Positions 55,255 through 63,907 are shown, counted from the first letter of the stretch. The stretch is 64,000 bases of DNA from Actinacidiphila glaucinigra (GCF_900188405.1 NZ_FZOF01000006.1:434001-498000), one strand, 5' to 3'. The notes: a model not told the origin generated them from the sequence alone. Translations and numbers: made by a program.

Positions 55255-55280
55255 CGAGCCTGGGCCTGGGCCTGGGCCCC
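55255..55280. repeat. Tandem GGGCCT units at a convergent junction
   Basis: GAGCCTGGGCCTGGGCCTGG and GCCCC, about three and a half hexamers, begin 4 nt after the NlpC/P60 stop, opposite the convergent gene at 55304. Confidence 0.6.
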
Positions 55281-55303
55281 CGCCCGGCCGTCCGCGGCCG
55301 GGC

Positions 55304-55657
55304 TCAGGTCCACAGCACCGCGATGAAGATGTTGGCGGTGGTCAGCGCACCCACGGTGCCGAAGGCCGCCGCCGGCACCTTCTCCTCGTCCCGCTTGACG
55401 TAGACCAGGCCGAGGATCACCACCAGGACCGCGAGCTTCACGCCGATCTTGATGTTGTTCACCGGCTGGTCGTCGGCCTGGTTGAGGCCGACCAGCAGCA
55501 CGCCGGTGACCAGCATGGTCAGCGCGCCGTGCAGCATGCCCGGCACGAAGCGGGCCTCGCCGCGGCCCATGGCCTTCACCTGGGTGAGGAACCCGCCCAG
55601 CAGCGCGGCGATGCCGATGATGTGCAGGCCGACGATCAGGTTGATGAGTACGTCCAT
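55304..55657 (-). CDS. Small four-helix membrane protein
   Basis: 117 residues from ATG 55657. Four hydrophobic segments: VLINLIVGLHIIGIAALLGG, GMLHGALTMLVTGVLLVGLN, IGVKLAVLVVILGLVYVK and GTVGALTTANIFIAVLWT. A polar loop (QADDQPVNNIKIG) and the basic KRDEEKVPAA connect them. Conserved in Streptomyces but with no function I know. It lies between two NlpC/P60 hydrolase genes on the opposite strand, which may be chance. Confidence 0.75.
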   Translation of the reverse strand: MDVLINLIVGLHIIGIAALLGGFLTQVKAMGRGEARFVPGMLHGALTMLVTGVLLVGLNQADDQPVNNIKIGVKLAVLVVILGLVYVKRDEEKVPAAAFGTVGALTTANIFIAVLWT

Positions 55658-55996
55658 GGCTCAGGACCCTAACCAGGCCCATACCAGCGCCCGGCACCGA
55701 GGTCGCACTCTTCCGTCACATCGATCACAGCCGGACCGAAAGTGACCAGGTCACCCGTCGAACAGCGGTCATCCGTGGGCAGTCCGCGGCCGAATCGGAC
55801 CAGTCCCGCACAGTGCGGAGCCCCCTCGCGGCGTCCAGGTTTAGCGTCCTGCCCCAGGTGGCCGATCCCCACTGCCGCGCGGACCCCGTCCCCGGCACGG
55901 CCGCCCCCGCCGAAGGTCCGGCGGTGGACGGCTCCCCGTCCGCCCGCCGCCGGACCGCCGGGGGACGTACGGACAGCCCGGAAGGAGTGGCGTCGC
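55658..55996 (+). other. 339-bp leader region of the second NlpC/P60 gene
   Basis: Divergent region between a membrane gene and the second NlpC/P60 hydrolase. It contains an exact inverted repeat GTGACC-A-GGTCAC (55742-55754), a nearby TCACATCGATCAC, and a -10-like TAGCGT (55842-55847), giving a leader of about 140 nt. The leader is GC-rich and can fold, but it lacks the ydaO aptamer motifs seen before the first paralog. No coding frame in it looks real. Confidence 0.5.
55742..55754. promoter_or_regulatory. Inverted repeat GTGACC-A-GGTCAC
   Basis: Perfect 6-bp arms around a single A, about 90 bp upstream of a TAGCGT -10. It resembles Crp half-sites (GTGA...TCAC) but the spacer is 5 nt instead of 6. 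The regulator is unknown. Confidence 0.4.
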
Positions 55997-57064
55997 GTGG
56001 CGTCGCACAGAAGGCCCAAGGAACGCGGTCGGGCAGGCACGACCGCGCGCACCGCCGCCGGTCTCGCCCTGGCGGGCGCGGCTTCGGTGACGCTGTTCGG
56101 GGAGGCCGGGCACGCGGAACCCCGGCTGACCGCGGACGAGGCCAGGGCCAGGGTGGACCGGCTGTACGAGGAGGCCGAGCAGGCCACCGAGCGGTACAAC
56201 GGCGCGAAGGAGAAGGCGGACACGGCCACCGGGCGCATCGAGCGCCTCCAGGACGAACTCGCCCGCAGGACCGAGCGCCTCAACGGCACCCGGGACGGCC
56301 TCGGCTCCCTCGCCACCGCCCAGTACCGCAGCGGCGGCATCGACCCCGCCGTCCAGCTGGCCCTCGCCTCCTCCCCCGGCGACTACCTGGAGCGCGCCGG
56401 GATGCTGGACCGGATGAGCAGCCGCCAGAACGCCGCGCTGCGCGCCCTGTCGGCCCAGCGGCGGGACATCGAGCAGCTGCGCACCGAGACCGAGGGCGAG
56501 CTGGCGGAACTGCGCGGCACCCGGGCCGAACTCGCCCGCCACAAGCGCACCGTGGAGCAGCGCCTGGCCTCCGCGCGGCAGCTGCTCGGCCGTCTCACCG
56601 CCGGCCAGCGCGCCGAGGTGCTGTCCTCCGGGGGCCACGGTTCCGCCGACCCGGCCCGTGCCGGCCGCGCCGCCACCGGCTCCCGTACCGGCCTGGCGCC
56701 CGCCGCCGCCCCCAACGCGCGGGCCGCCCGCGCCGTCTCCTTCGCCTACGACTCCCTCGGCCTGCCCTACGTCTGGGGCGCCACCGGGCCCTCGGCGTAC
56801 GACTGCTCGGGCTTCACGCAGGCCGCGTGGCGGTCGGGCGGGGTGTCCCTGCCGCGCACGACGTACACCCAGATCAACGCGGGCACCCGGGTCTCCCGCT
56901 CCCAACTGGAGCCCGGCGACCTGGTGTTCTTCTACTCGGGGATCAGCCACGTCGGCCTGTACGTGGGCAACGGCATGATGATCCACGCCCCCCGCACCGG
57001 TGACGTCGTCAAACTCGCCCCGGTCGACCAGATGCCCTTCGCGGGCGCCACGCGGCCGGCGTGA
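55997..57064 (+). CDS. NlpC/P60 peptidoglycan hydrolase, second paralog
   Basis: 355 residues from GTG 55997, 9 nt after GAAGGAG, the same spacing as in the first copy. The N-terminus ASHRRPKERGRAGTTARTAA leads to a signal peptide with AASVTLFGEAGHAEP, echoing the other paralog. A coiled coil (EEAEQATERYNGAKEKADTA through RHKRTVEQRLASARQLLGRL) precedes a Gly/Ala linker and the NlpC/P60 domain: SAYDCSGFTQAAWRSGGVSL (C270) and HVGLYVGNGMMIHAPRTGDV (His). It hydrolyses peptide stems in the wall. Unlike the 54115 copy it has no riboswitch, so the two enzymes are probably used under different conditions. Confidence 0.92.
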   Translation: MASHRRPKERGRAGTTARTAAGLALAGAASVTLFGEAGHAEPRLTADEARARVDRLYEEAEQATERYNGAKEKADTATGRIERLQDELARRTERLNGTRDGLGSLATAQYRSGGIDPAVQLALASSPGDYLERAGMLDRMSSRQNAALRALSAQRRDIEQLRTETEGELAELRGTRAELARHKRTVEQRLASARQLLGRLTAGQRAEVLSSGGHGSADPARAGRAATGSRTGLAPAAAPNARAARAVSFAYDSLGLPYVWGATGPSAYDCSGFTQAAWRSGGVSLPRTTYTQINAGTRVSRSQLEPGDLVFFYSGISHVGLYVGNGMMIHAPRTGDVVKLAPVDQMPFAGATRPA

Positions 57065-57082
57065 CGCCCGCGCCGCGGGGCC

Positions 57083-57754
57083 TCAGACCAGCCGGCGGGC
57101 GGTCGCCCAGCGGGTGAGTTCGTGCCGGTTGCTGAGCTGCAGCTTGCGCAGCACCGCCGAGACGTGCGACTCGACCGTCTTCACCGAGATGTAGAGCTGC
57201 TTGGCGACTTCCTTGTACGCGTAGCCGCGTGCGATCAGCCGCAGCACCTCGCGCTCGCGCTGGGTCAGCCGGTCCAGGTCCTCGTCGACCGGCGGGGCGT
57301 CGGTGGAGGCGAAGGCGTCGAGGACGAAGCCGGCCAGCCGGGGCGAGAAGACGGCGTCGCCGTCGGCGACCCGGAACACCGAACTGACCAGGTCAGGGCC
57401 GGTGATGGTCTTGGTCACATAGCCGCGGGCGCCGCCGCGGATCACCCCGATGACGTCCTCGGCGGCGTCGGAGACCGACAACGCCAGGAACCGCACGGGG
57501 TGTTCGGCGTCGGCCATGAGCCCGGCGCAGCGCTTGAGCACCTCCACCCCGCCGCCGCCCGGCAGATGGACGTCGAGCAGGACGACGCCGGGCCGCGTCG
57601 CGGAGATGACGGAGACCGCCTGGTCCACGTCGGCGGCCTCGCCGACCACGTCGACCCCGGTCCGCTCGGTCTCGCCGATCTCGGCCTGCACCCCGGTGCG
57701 GAACATCCGGTGGTCGTCGACGAGGACGACCCTCACGCGTCGTTCCGTGCTCAT
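57083..57754 (-). CDS. NarL-type response regulator of PspC locus
   Basis: 223 residues from ATG 57754; GGGAGG lies 5 nt upstream and the start overlaps the kinase stop (ATGA). The receiver begins VRVVLVDDHRMFRTGVQAEI, with D61 in PGVVLLDVHLPGGGGVEVLK. ALSVSDAAEDVIGVIRGGAR and GYVTKTITG follow. The C-terminal LuxR HTH is LTQREREVLRLIARGYAYKE, VAKQLYISVKTVESHVSAVL. The arrangement with a PspC-type kinase and a divergent PspC/LiaF-like protein recalls LiaR of LiaFSR envelope-stress systems. Confidence 0.93.
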   Translation of the reverse strand: MSTERRVRVVLVDDHRMFRTGVQAEIGETERTGVDVVGEAADVDQAVSVISATRPGVVLLDVHLPGGGGVEVLKRCAGLMADAEHPVRFLALSVSDAAEDVIGVIRGGARGYVTKTITGPDLVSSVFRVADGDAVFSPRLAGFVLDAFASTDAPPVDEDLDRLTQREREVLRLIARGYAYKEVAKQLYISVKTVESHVSAVLRKLQLSNRHELTRWATARRLV

Positions 57755-59052
57755 GACGACCTCCCTGGTCCCTGGGCCCTGTCCATCTCCAGCTCCACTT
57801 CCGTCCCCCCGCCCGGTGCGGAGCGCAGCCGCGCCTCGCCACCGTTGCGCCGCATCCGGCCGATGATCGACTCCCGGACGCCCATCCTGTCCGACGGTAC
57901 GTCCTCGAGGTCGAAACCGGGGCCGCGGTCGCGGACCGATACGAAGGCCCTGCTCTCCTCGACCTCCGCGTACACCTGAACGGGTTCGTCCCCACCGTAC
58001 TTGGCGGCGTTGACCATGGCCTCGCGGGCGGCCTGCATCTGCGCCACCAGGCGCTCGTCGAGCGGGCAGTCGCCGACGCACACCACCTCGACGGGCACCC
58101 CGTGCGCGTCCTCCACCTCGGCCGCCGCCCGGCGCACCGCCTCGGCGAGGGTGGCCGGCTCGTCGTCCCTGCCGTTGCCCTCGGGCCGGTAGAGCCAGGC
58201 CCGCAGCTCCCGTTCCTGCGCGCGGGCCAGCCGCGCGACCTCGCGCGGTTCCTCGGCGTGCCGCTGGATGAGGGTCAGGGTGTGCAGCACGGAGTCGTGG
58301 ACGTGTGCGGCGACTTCGGCCCGCTCCTGCGCCCGGATGCGGGCCAGCCGCTCCGCGGACAGGTCCTGGGTCATGCGCACGAGGTACGGTCCGGCGATCA
58401 GCGCCGCGCCGACCAGGACGGCGAGCGCGGCCTGCAGGATGGTGCCCAGGTGGCTGACCGAACCCTGCACGACGAGGAAGCCGGTCACACCCACGCCGAC
58501 GAGGATCACCCCGGCGGCGCCGCGCGCGAAGGGCAGCAGCCTCTTGCGGCGGCTCAGCTCGGCCCAGCGGGCCCGGCGGGCGTTGTCGGCCTGCCGCCAC
58601 ACCAGGGCGACGCCGAGCCCGATCAGCAGCAGCGGCCACACATAGGCGTTGGCCCTGCCGAGGTTGAGGTTGTCCAGCAGGATGCCGAGGCCGATGGCGA
58701 GCGCGATGAGCGCGACGATCTGGCCCCGGTCGGGCCTTCGTCCGGCGAGCCAGGAACGGGCGTCGCGCGGCTCCTTGGCCTCGACGACCCCGCCGACGCC
58801 GAGCGGCACCACGAACCAGAAGACCGCGTACAGCAGGACGCCGAGGCCCTGGATGGTGGCCAGGACGACGAAGACCACCCGCACCCATGCCACGGGCAGT
58901 CCGAGGTGTCCGGCCAGCCCGCGGGCGACACCGCCGATCATCCGGCCCTCGGAGCTGCGGTAGAGCTTGCGGACCGGGGATCCGGCCGTGTCCGGCGGCG
59001 CGAAGTACGACGCCCCGTTGGGCGGGCTGGTCGGTGGTCCGGCGGCTGGCAT
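57751..59052 (-). CDS. PspC-domain sensor histidine kinase (LiaS-like)
   Basis: 433 residues from ATG 59052. The N-terminus contains a PspC domain: RKLYRSSEGRMIGGVARGLA, GHLGLPVAWVRVVFVVLATI, LLYAVFWFVVPL. Four more membrane segments follow (about 110-150 and 172-225). The kinase core has AEVAAHVHDSVLHTLTLIQR with phosphoacceptor about H252, MQAAREAMVNAAKYG (N box), VSVRDRGPGFD (G1) and RMGVRESIIGRMRRNGGEA (G2). PspC domains bind or sense the membrane, so the likely input is envelope stress. The response regulator overlaps downstream, and a PspC membrane protein gene is divergent 109 bp away. Confidence 0.92.
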   Translation of the reverse strand: MPAAGPPTSPPNGASYFAPPDTAGSPVRKLYRSSEGRMIGGVARGLAGHLGLPVAWVRVVFVVLATIQGLGVLLYAVFWFVVPLGVGGVVEAKEPRDARSWLAGRRPDRGQIVALIALAIGLGILLDNLNLGRANAYVWPLLLIGLGVALVWRQADNARRARWAELSRRKRLLPFARGAAGVILVGVGVTGFLVVQGSVSHLGTILQAALAVLVGAALIAGPYLVRMTQDLSAERLARIRAQERAEVAAHVHDSVLHTLTLIQRHAEEPREVARLARAQERELRAWLYRPEGNGRDDEPATLAEAVRRAAAEVEDAHGVPVEVVCVGDCPLDERLVAQMQAAREAMVNAAKYGGDEPVQVYAEVEESRAFVSVRDRGPGFDLEDVPSDRMGVRESIIGRMRRNGGEARLRSAPGGGTEVELEMDRAQGPGRSS

Positions 59053-59161
59053 GTCCCGATCGTCACATGTTTCGCGCACGGTGGGTATCAGGGTTGGCCC
59101 CCATGCGGGGTCAGGGTCGTTCCGGATACCGGCACACGTCCCGGACCGCCACCATGGAGCC

Positions 59162-60415
59162 ATGACGGAGCAGTACACGGAGACGGAGGCGGCCGGGTCA
59201 CCGCCGGGCCGGCGGCTGGCGCGCTGCCGCGAGCGGAAGGTGATCGCCGGCGTCTGCGAGGGCGCGGGACGGTACTTCGACATCGACCCGGTGGTCTTCC
59301 GGATCGTGCTCGGCGTGCTGGCGCTCACCGGCGGCCTCGGGCTGGTGGCCTACGGCCTGGCGTGGCTGCTCGTCCCGCTGGAGGGGGAGACCGAGAGCGA
59401 GGCGCACCGGCTGCTGTCGGGCCGGGTCGAGGGGACGGCGCTGACGGCGGTGCTGGTCGCGCTGGTCGGCTGCGGGCTGTTCCTGTCGATGCTGGGCAGC
59501 GGCGGGAACCTGGCCTTCTCGCTGGGGCTGCTGGCGGCCTTCGCCGGCGCGGTGTACTGGTCGGTGCACCGCCGGCAGGCGAGCGAGGCACCCGCGCAGC
59601 CGGTCGCGCCGCCGCCGACGCAGCCGCCGCCGCAGCCCGCCACGGCGGCGTGGTGGAAGGAGACCGCGGTCGAGGACGCGCCCCCGGTTCCCGGGCCGGG
59701 CGGCTACCTGTGGGGCCCGGACGACGGTCCCTCGGACGTGGAACGCGACCGCCGCGAGTGGCGGGACCGGCGCCGGGCGGTACGGCGCGAGGGCGCCTGG
59801 CTCGGTGTGCTGGTGTTCTTCCTGGCGGCGGCCGCGGCCGCGGGCGGCCTCGCCGCGTCCTGGTCGTCCCAGCCACTGGCCACCAGCGTGCAGATCGGCC
59901 TCGGCTCCGCACTGGCCGTCTTCGGTCTGGGCTTCCTGGTGAGCACCTGGTGGGGGCGGCTCGGGGGCGGCACCGTCTTCGTGGTGCTGCTGACCGCCGC
60001 GCTGCTGGTGGGCTCCACGACACTGCCCCGGTCGGTCGGCACCGACTGGAAGCAGCGCACCTGGACGCCCGCCACGCTCTCGGCGGTGCAGGACTCGTAC
60101 GAGCTGGGCACCGGCCGGGCGACGCTCGACCTGTCGAAGCTCCAGCCGGGCGGCCGCACCGTCTCGACGCGGGCCCAGATCGGCGCGGGGCAGCTGGTGG
60201 TCAGGATCCCGGAGGACCTCACGCTGCGGATGCACGTCCAGGTGGGCGTGGGCGATGTGCAGTTGCCGGGTGAGAAGGAGAAGGACATCGACGTCCAGCC
60301 CGGGCTGGACCGGAAGGTGACCCTGGGCCCGGTGGACGGAAGGAAGTCCGAGGGCACGGTGGAGCTGGACGTGGAAGTGGGCGTCGGACAGGTGAAGGTG
60401 GTGCAGTTCCCGTGA
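59162..60415 (+). CDS. PspC and LiaF-like membrane protein
   Basis: 417 residues from ATG 59162. A PspC domain (RLARCRERKVIAGVCEGAGR, YFDIDPVVFRIVLGVLALTG, AYGLAWLLVPLEGE) is followed by two membrane helices, a Pro-rich cytoplasmic loop (PVAPPPTQPPPQPATAAWWK), three more helices and a C-terminal beta-rich domain: RATLDLSKLQPGGRTVSTRA, IGAGQLVVRIPEDLTLRMHV, VGVGDVQLPG and VELDVEVGVGQVKVVQF. The last part is like the C-terminal domain of LiaF/DUF4097 proteins, which inhibit LiaS-type kinases. It is divergent from the kinase-regulator pair and probably signals with it. Confidence 0.85.
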   Translation: MTEQYTETEAAGSPPGRRLARCRERKVIAGVCEGAGRYFDIDPVVFRIVLGVLALTGGLGLVAYGLAWLLVPLEGETESEAHRLLSGRVEGTALTAVLVALVGCGLFLSMLGSGGNLAFSLGLLAAFAGAVYWSVHRRQASEAPAQPVAPPPTQPPPQPATAAWWKETAVEDAPPVPGPGGYLWGPDDGPSDVERDRREWRDRRRAVRREGAWLGVLVFFLAAAAAAGGLAASWSSQPLATSVQIGLGSALAVFGLGFLVSTWWGRLGGGTVFVVLLTAALLVGSTTLPRSVGTDWKQRTWTPATLSAVQDSYELGTGRATLDLSKLQPGGRTVSTRAQIGAGQLVVRIPEDLTLRMHVQVGVGDVQLPGEKEKDIDVQPGLDRKVTLGPVDGRKSEGTVELDVEVGVGQVKVVQFP

Positions 60416-60675
60416 GACGGCATCCGTTCGCGCCCTCGGCGCTGTTGACCGGGCTGGTCCTGCTGGGGCTGGCCGCGGTGTTCCTGCTCGACGCCGCGGG
60501 CGAGATCTCGCTGGCCCCGGCCGCCGCGGCGCCCCTGACCTGTGCGGGTCTGGGGCTCGCGGCACTCGGCTCGGTCGCCTCCCGGATGCTGCGGGGACGG
60601 GCCGCCCGGCGCTCAGGCCAGACCGCGCCGTCCCCGGCCGCGCCGTCCGGCGATCATCGCGTCGATGGAGAGTAG
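60412..60675 (+). CDS. Small membrane protein coupled to the PspC gene
   Basis: 87 residues from GTG 60412, which overlaps the preceding stop by 4 nt (GTGA). Two membrane segments (LLTGLVLLGLAAVFLLDAAG, APLTCAGLGLAALGSVASRM) are followed by a basic tail. Coupled translation and the constant position make it a likely accessory of the PspC/LiaF-like protein. No named family. Its last 63 bp overlap the end of the convergent DoxX gene, so the two transcripts are complementary there. Confidence 0.7.
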   Translation: MRRHPFAPSALLTGLVLLGLAAVFLLDAAGEISLAPAAAAPLTCAGLGLAALGSVASRMLRGRAARRSGQTAPSPAAPSGDHRVDGE

Positions 60676-61155
60676 CGGGGCGCCGGCGAGGACCAGCGGC
60701 AGCCAGGCCATCAGGTAGGCGAGGTCGTTGCCGTAGTAGTACGGCTGCGTGGACCAGCTGATCGTCAGCCACAGGCTCAGCGAGATCAGCGCCCCGCCCA
60801 GGGCGGCGATCCGGCTGAGGAGGCCGACGAGGGTGCCGATGCCGACGGCGATCTCACCGATGGCGATGGCGTAGCCGAAGCCGTGCGGGTTCTCCATGGC
60901 CAGGTCGATCATGCCCGGGATCGCGGCGGAGCCGCGCACCGCGTTGAGGGTGGCGACGAGCGAGCCGGGCGCGCTGTCGTTGAAGAAGGTGTCGGACATC
61001 AGCTTGTCGAACCCGGCGTAGACGAAGGTCACGCCGAGGAAGATGCGCAGTGGCAGCAGCGCGTAGCGCCGGGCCGTGTCCCGCCAGGGCCCCTGGCTGG
61101 GGTACCGCTCCGTGTCCCTCGTTCCGCTCATGCCCGTTATACCCGTCACGCTCAT
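60613..61155 (-). CDS. DoxX-family membrane protein
   Basis: 180 residues from ATG 61155 with GAGAGGG 8 nt upstream. Four membrane helices in the DoxX pattern: LLPLRIFLGVTFVYAGFDKL, FGYAIAIGEIAVGIGTLVGL, LSRIAALGGALISLSLWLTI and LAYLMAWLPLVLAGAPLLSI, plus YYYGNDLAY before the last. DoxX proteins are linked to membrane redox or sulphur metabolism. An N-terminal cytoplasmic segment of 30 residues (GITGMSGTRDTERYPSQGPW) is longer than usual. The gene overlaps the end of the convergent small membrane gene by 63 bp. Confidence 0.85.
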   Translation of the reverse strand: MSVTGITGMSGTRDTERYPSQGPWRDTARRYALLPLRIFLGVTFVYAGFDKLMSDTFFNDSAPGSLVATLNAVRGSAAIPGMIDLAMENPHGFGYAIAIGEIAVGIGTLVGLLSRIAALGGALISLSLWLTISWSTQPYYYGNDLAYLMAWLPLVLAGAPLLSIDAMIAGRRGRGRRGLA

Positions 61156-61250
61156 GACGTCCGCCCTCTCGCACGCACCCGTCGTGGACCCCCTCCCGGA
61201 CCGATTCTCCAGGAGCGCCCTAGGAGATACGTAGGCGAAGCGGTCGTCGT

Positions 61251-62042
61251 TCAATCAAAAAGCTCTGAATTATCGCGAGCTATCCGCTCGTATGTGGGCT
61301 GGTAGTTGATCCAGGCGACCAGATCGTGTCCCAGTTGCTCACGGGTGGCGAGCGCGTCCTCGTGCGTGATCCACACCGGCTTGCCCGCCGCCTTCGCGCT
61401 CAGCTGCACCTGGCAGGACTTCTCCATCGTCATGAACCACCAGGCCGCCGCGTCCACGGTCTCGCCGACCGTCAGGAGTCCGTGGTTGCGCAGTACCACC
61501 GCCTTGTACGCCCCCAGGACCACCGCGATGCGCCGCGCCTGCGCCTCGTCCACCACGACCCCGGTGTAGGCGTCGAAGAGGGCGTGGTCCTCGTAGAAGG
61601 CGCAGGCGTCCTGGGTGATCGGTTCCAGCCGCTCCCCCAGCGCGGCCAGCGCCCGGCCGTAGGTCGAGTGGCTGTGCACGACCGCGGTCACGTCGGGCCG
61701 CGCGGTGTGCACATGGGCGTGGATGGTGAAGGCCGCCTGGTTGACGTGGTGCCGGCCCTCGACGACGGCGCCGTGCTGGTTGGCCAGGATCAGCTCGCCC
61801 ACGGTGAGGTGCCGGAACGGCACCCCGAAGGGGTTCACCCAGAAATGGTCCGGCAGCTCCGGATCGCGCACGGTGATGTGACCCGACACCCCGTCCTCGA
61901 ACCCCAGCTCCGCGAACGCCCGCAGCGCCACCACCAGCCGCTCCTTGCGGTGGCGGCGTTCCTCCGCGGGGTCCTCGAAGGTGGGCGGGAGGGCGAAATG
62001 GAGCCGATCGGGCGGTACGGGCTGCGGCGCGGTGTCGGTCAT
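61251..62042 (-). CDS. Class II aldolase/adducin-family protein
   Basis: 263 residues from ATG 62042. The zinc ligands of the family are visible as VVHSHSTYGRALAALGE (HxH) and VVLRNHGLLTVGETVDAAAW (third His); FAELGFEDGVSGHITVRDPE and HFWVNPFGVPFRHLTVGELI are the conserved N-terminal blocks, with the acidic residue in QDACAFYEDHALFDAY. Members include fuculose- and ribulose-phosphate aldolases and many unassigned hydratases. The lack of neighbours with sugar functions leaves the substrate open. There is no clear ribosome site. Downstream of guaA on the same strand but separated by a terminator. Confidence 0.88.
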   Translation of the reverse strand: MTDTAPQPVPPDRLHFALPPTFEDPAEERRHRKERLVVALRAFAELGFEDGVSGHITVRDPELPDHFWVNPFGVPFRHLTVGELILANQHGAVVEGRHHVNQAAFTIHAHVHTARPDVTAVVHSHSTYGRALAALGERLEPITQDACAFYEDHALFDAYTGVVVDEAQARRIAVVLGAYKAVVLRNHGLLTVGETVDAAAWWFMTMEKSCQVQLSAKAAGKPVWITHEDALATREQLGHDLVAWINYQPTYERIARDNSELFD

Positions 62043-62078
62043 GGCGCGGAAGTTACCCCGAGGTACCGCAGATGAACA

Positions 62079-62110
62079 GGGGCGATACCAGGTTTCCCCG
62101 GTATCGCCCC
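62079..62110 (-). terminator. Terminator of guaA
   Basis: GGGGCGATACC (62079-62089) pairs with GGTATCGCCCC (62100-62110), 10-nt loop, starting 22 nt beyond the guaA stop on the minus strand. It also precedes the aldolase gene. Confidence 0.7.
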
Positions 62111-62131
62111 ACGCCTGCCCCACTCAGGGGG

Positions 62132-63715
62132 CTACTCCCACTCGATGGTCCCCGGGGGCTTGCTGGTGACGTCCAGCACGACGCGGTTGACGTCGGCGAC
62201 CTCGTTGGTGATCCGGGTCGAGATCCGGGCCAGCACCTCGTACGGCAGCCGCGACCAGTCCGCGGTCATGGCGTCCTCGCTGGAGACCGGTCGCAGCACG
62301 ATGGGGTGGCCGTAGGTGCGGCCGTCACCCTGCACGCCCACCGAGCGGACGTCGGCGAGCAGCACCACCGGGCACTGCCAGATGTCGCGGTCGAGACCGG
62401 CGGCGGTCAGCTCCTCGCGGGCGATGGCGTCGGCCTCGCGCAGCAGGTCCAGACGCTCCTTGGTGACCTCGCCGACGATGCGGATGCCCAGGCCCGGGCC
62501 CGGGAAGGGCTGGCGCTGGACGATCTCCTCGGGCAGGCCGAGCTCCTGGCCGACCATGCGGACCTCGTCCTTGAACAGCTTGCGCAGCGGCTCGACGAGC
62601 TGGAACTGCAGGTCCTCGGGGAGGCCGCCCACGTTGTGGTGGGACTTGATGTTGGCGGTGCCGGTGCCGCCGCCGGACTCCACGACGTCCGGGTAGAGGG
62701 TGCCCTGCACCAGGAACTCGACCGACTCTCCGTGGGCGCCGGCCTCGGCGACGATCTCGCTCGCGGCCTGCTCGAAGACCCGGATGAACTCCCGGCCGAT
62801 GATCTTGCGCTTCTCCTCGGGGTCGGACACCCCGGCGAGCGCGGTCAGGAAGCGCTCCTGCGCGTCGACGACCTTCAGCTGCACGCCGGTGGCCGCCACG
62901 AAGTCCTTCTCGACCTGCTCGGACTCGCCCTTGCGCATCAGGCCGTGGTCCACGTAGACGCAGGTCAGCTTCTCACCGATGGCCTTGTTGACCAGGGCCG
63001 CGGCGACCGCGGAGTCCACCCCGCCGGACAGGCCGCAGATGGCGCGCTTGTCGCCGACCTGGGCGCGGATCGCGGCGACCTGCTCCTCGACCACGTTGTG
63101 CGTGGTCCAGTCGGGGGCGATGCCGGCGCCGCGGTAGAGGAAGTGCTCGAGCACCTGCTGGCCGTGGTCGGAGTGCAGGACCTCGGGGTGGTACTGGACG
63201 CCGTAGAGCTTCTTCTCGTCGTTCTCGAACGCGGCCACCGGCACCAGGTCGGTGGCCGCGGAGACGGAGAAGCCCTCCGGGGCGGCGGTGCAGGTGTCGC
63301 CGTGCGACATCCACACCGACTGCTCGGCCGGGGTGCCCTCGAAGAGGGTGGAGCCGGTCTTGCCGACGTGCAGCGGGGTGCGGCCGTACTCACGCGCCCC
63401 GGTGTTGTCGACGGTGCCGCCGAGGGTGATCGCCATCAACTGGAAGCCGTAGCACATGCCGAAGACCGGGACGCCCGCCTCGAAGAGGGCGCGGTCCAGC
63501 CGCGGGGCGTGCTCGGCGTACACGGACGAGGGGCCGCCGGACAGGATGATCGCCGCGGGCCGCTTGGCCAGCATCTCCTCGACCGGCATCGTGCTCGGCA
63601 CGATCTCGCTGTAGACCCGGGCCTCCCGGACGCGGCGGGCGATGAGCTGGGCGTACTGCGCCCCGAAGTCAACGACGAGGACGGTGTCGGGGGCGGCTGG
63701 GGTCGCTGATGCCAC
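62132..63715 (-). CDS. guaA: GMP synthase (glutamine-hydrolysing)
   Basis: 527 residues from GTG 63715, with GGAAGG 6 nt upstream. It aminates XMP to GMP using glutamine and ATP. The N-terminal class I glutamine amidotransferase has [39 protein letters not shown] and the nucleophile C88 in [14 protein letters not shown], plus YHPEV with the His. The synthetase domain shows the ATP PP-loop [20 protein letters not shown] and [17 protein letters not shown]. It ends with [20 protein letters not shown] and [11 protein letters not shown], the dimerisation domain. Start and length agree with other actinobacterial GuaA. Terminator follows. Confidence 0.97.
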   Translation of the reverse strand: MASATPAAPDTVLVVDFGAQYAQLIARRVREARVYSEIVPSTMPVEEMLAKRPAAIILSGGPSSVYAEHAPRLDRALFEAGVPVFGMCYGFQLMAITLGGTVDNTGAREYGRTPLHVGKTGSTLFEGTPAEQSVWMSHGDTCTAAPEGFSVSAATDLVPVAAFENDEKKLYGVQYHPEVLHSDHGQQVLEHFLYRGAGIAPDWTTHNVVEEQVAAIRAQVGDKRAICGLSGGVDSAVAAALVNKAIGEKLTCVYVDHGLMRKGESEQVEKDFVAATGVQLKVVDAQERFLTALAGVSDPEEKRKIIGREFIRVFEQAASEIVAEAGAHGESVEFLVQGTLYPDVVESGGGTGTANIKSHHNVGGLPEDLQFQLVEPLRKLFKDEVRMVGQELGLPEEIVQRQPFPGPGLGIRIVGEVTKERLDLLREADAIAREELTAAGLDRDIWQCPVVLLADVRSVGVQGDGRTYGHPIVLRPVSSEDAMTADWSRLPYEVLARISTRITNEVADVNRVVLDVTSKPPGTIEWE

Positions 63716-63811
63716 GGTGGGCCTTCCGGCGGTGTCGAACGTGGGGTCCCTGCCGATTCTACCGGGGCCCGCGGCTTTACTTCCCCGCCCCGAGGGCGCA
63801 CACTGTGCCGC

Positions 63812-63883
63812 ATGCTCCACGGCACGCGCTTCGCGTTTACCTATGGCACCGGCTGGTCCGGCTGCCATGGTCGTGCTGTCTGA
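63812..63883 (+). CDS. Possible 23-residue leader ORF
   Basis: ATG 63812 to TGA 63881-63883 encodes a short peptide beginning [26 protein letters not shown] (63776-63781) and CACACT (63799-63804) could be a promoter with 17-nt spacing, placing the start codon close to the transcription start. It lies just before a strong hairpin and then the next gene, as attenuator leader peptides do. No run of one amino acid codon is present. Could be chance. Confidence 0.25.
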   Translation: MLHGTRFAFTYGTGWSGCHGRAV

Positions 63884-63907
63884 GCGAGGAAACGCATCCA
63901 GACGTCA

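Noticed and set aside
55658..55996. A second c-di-AMP riboswitch before the 55997 hydrolase
   Set aside because: The elements GGGGTGAATC and CCCGAACCCGACAGCTAACC do not occur there.
61251..62123. Longer aldolase gene beginning at 62123
   Set aside because: The extra 27 codons run through the guaA terminator hairpin; ATG 62042 gives the usual family N-terminus.
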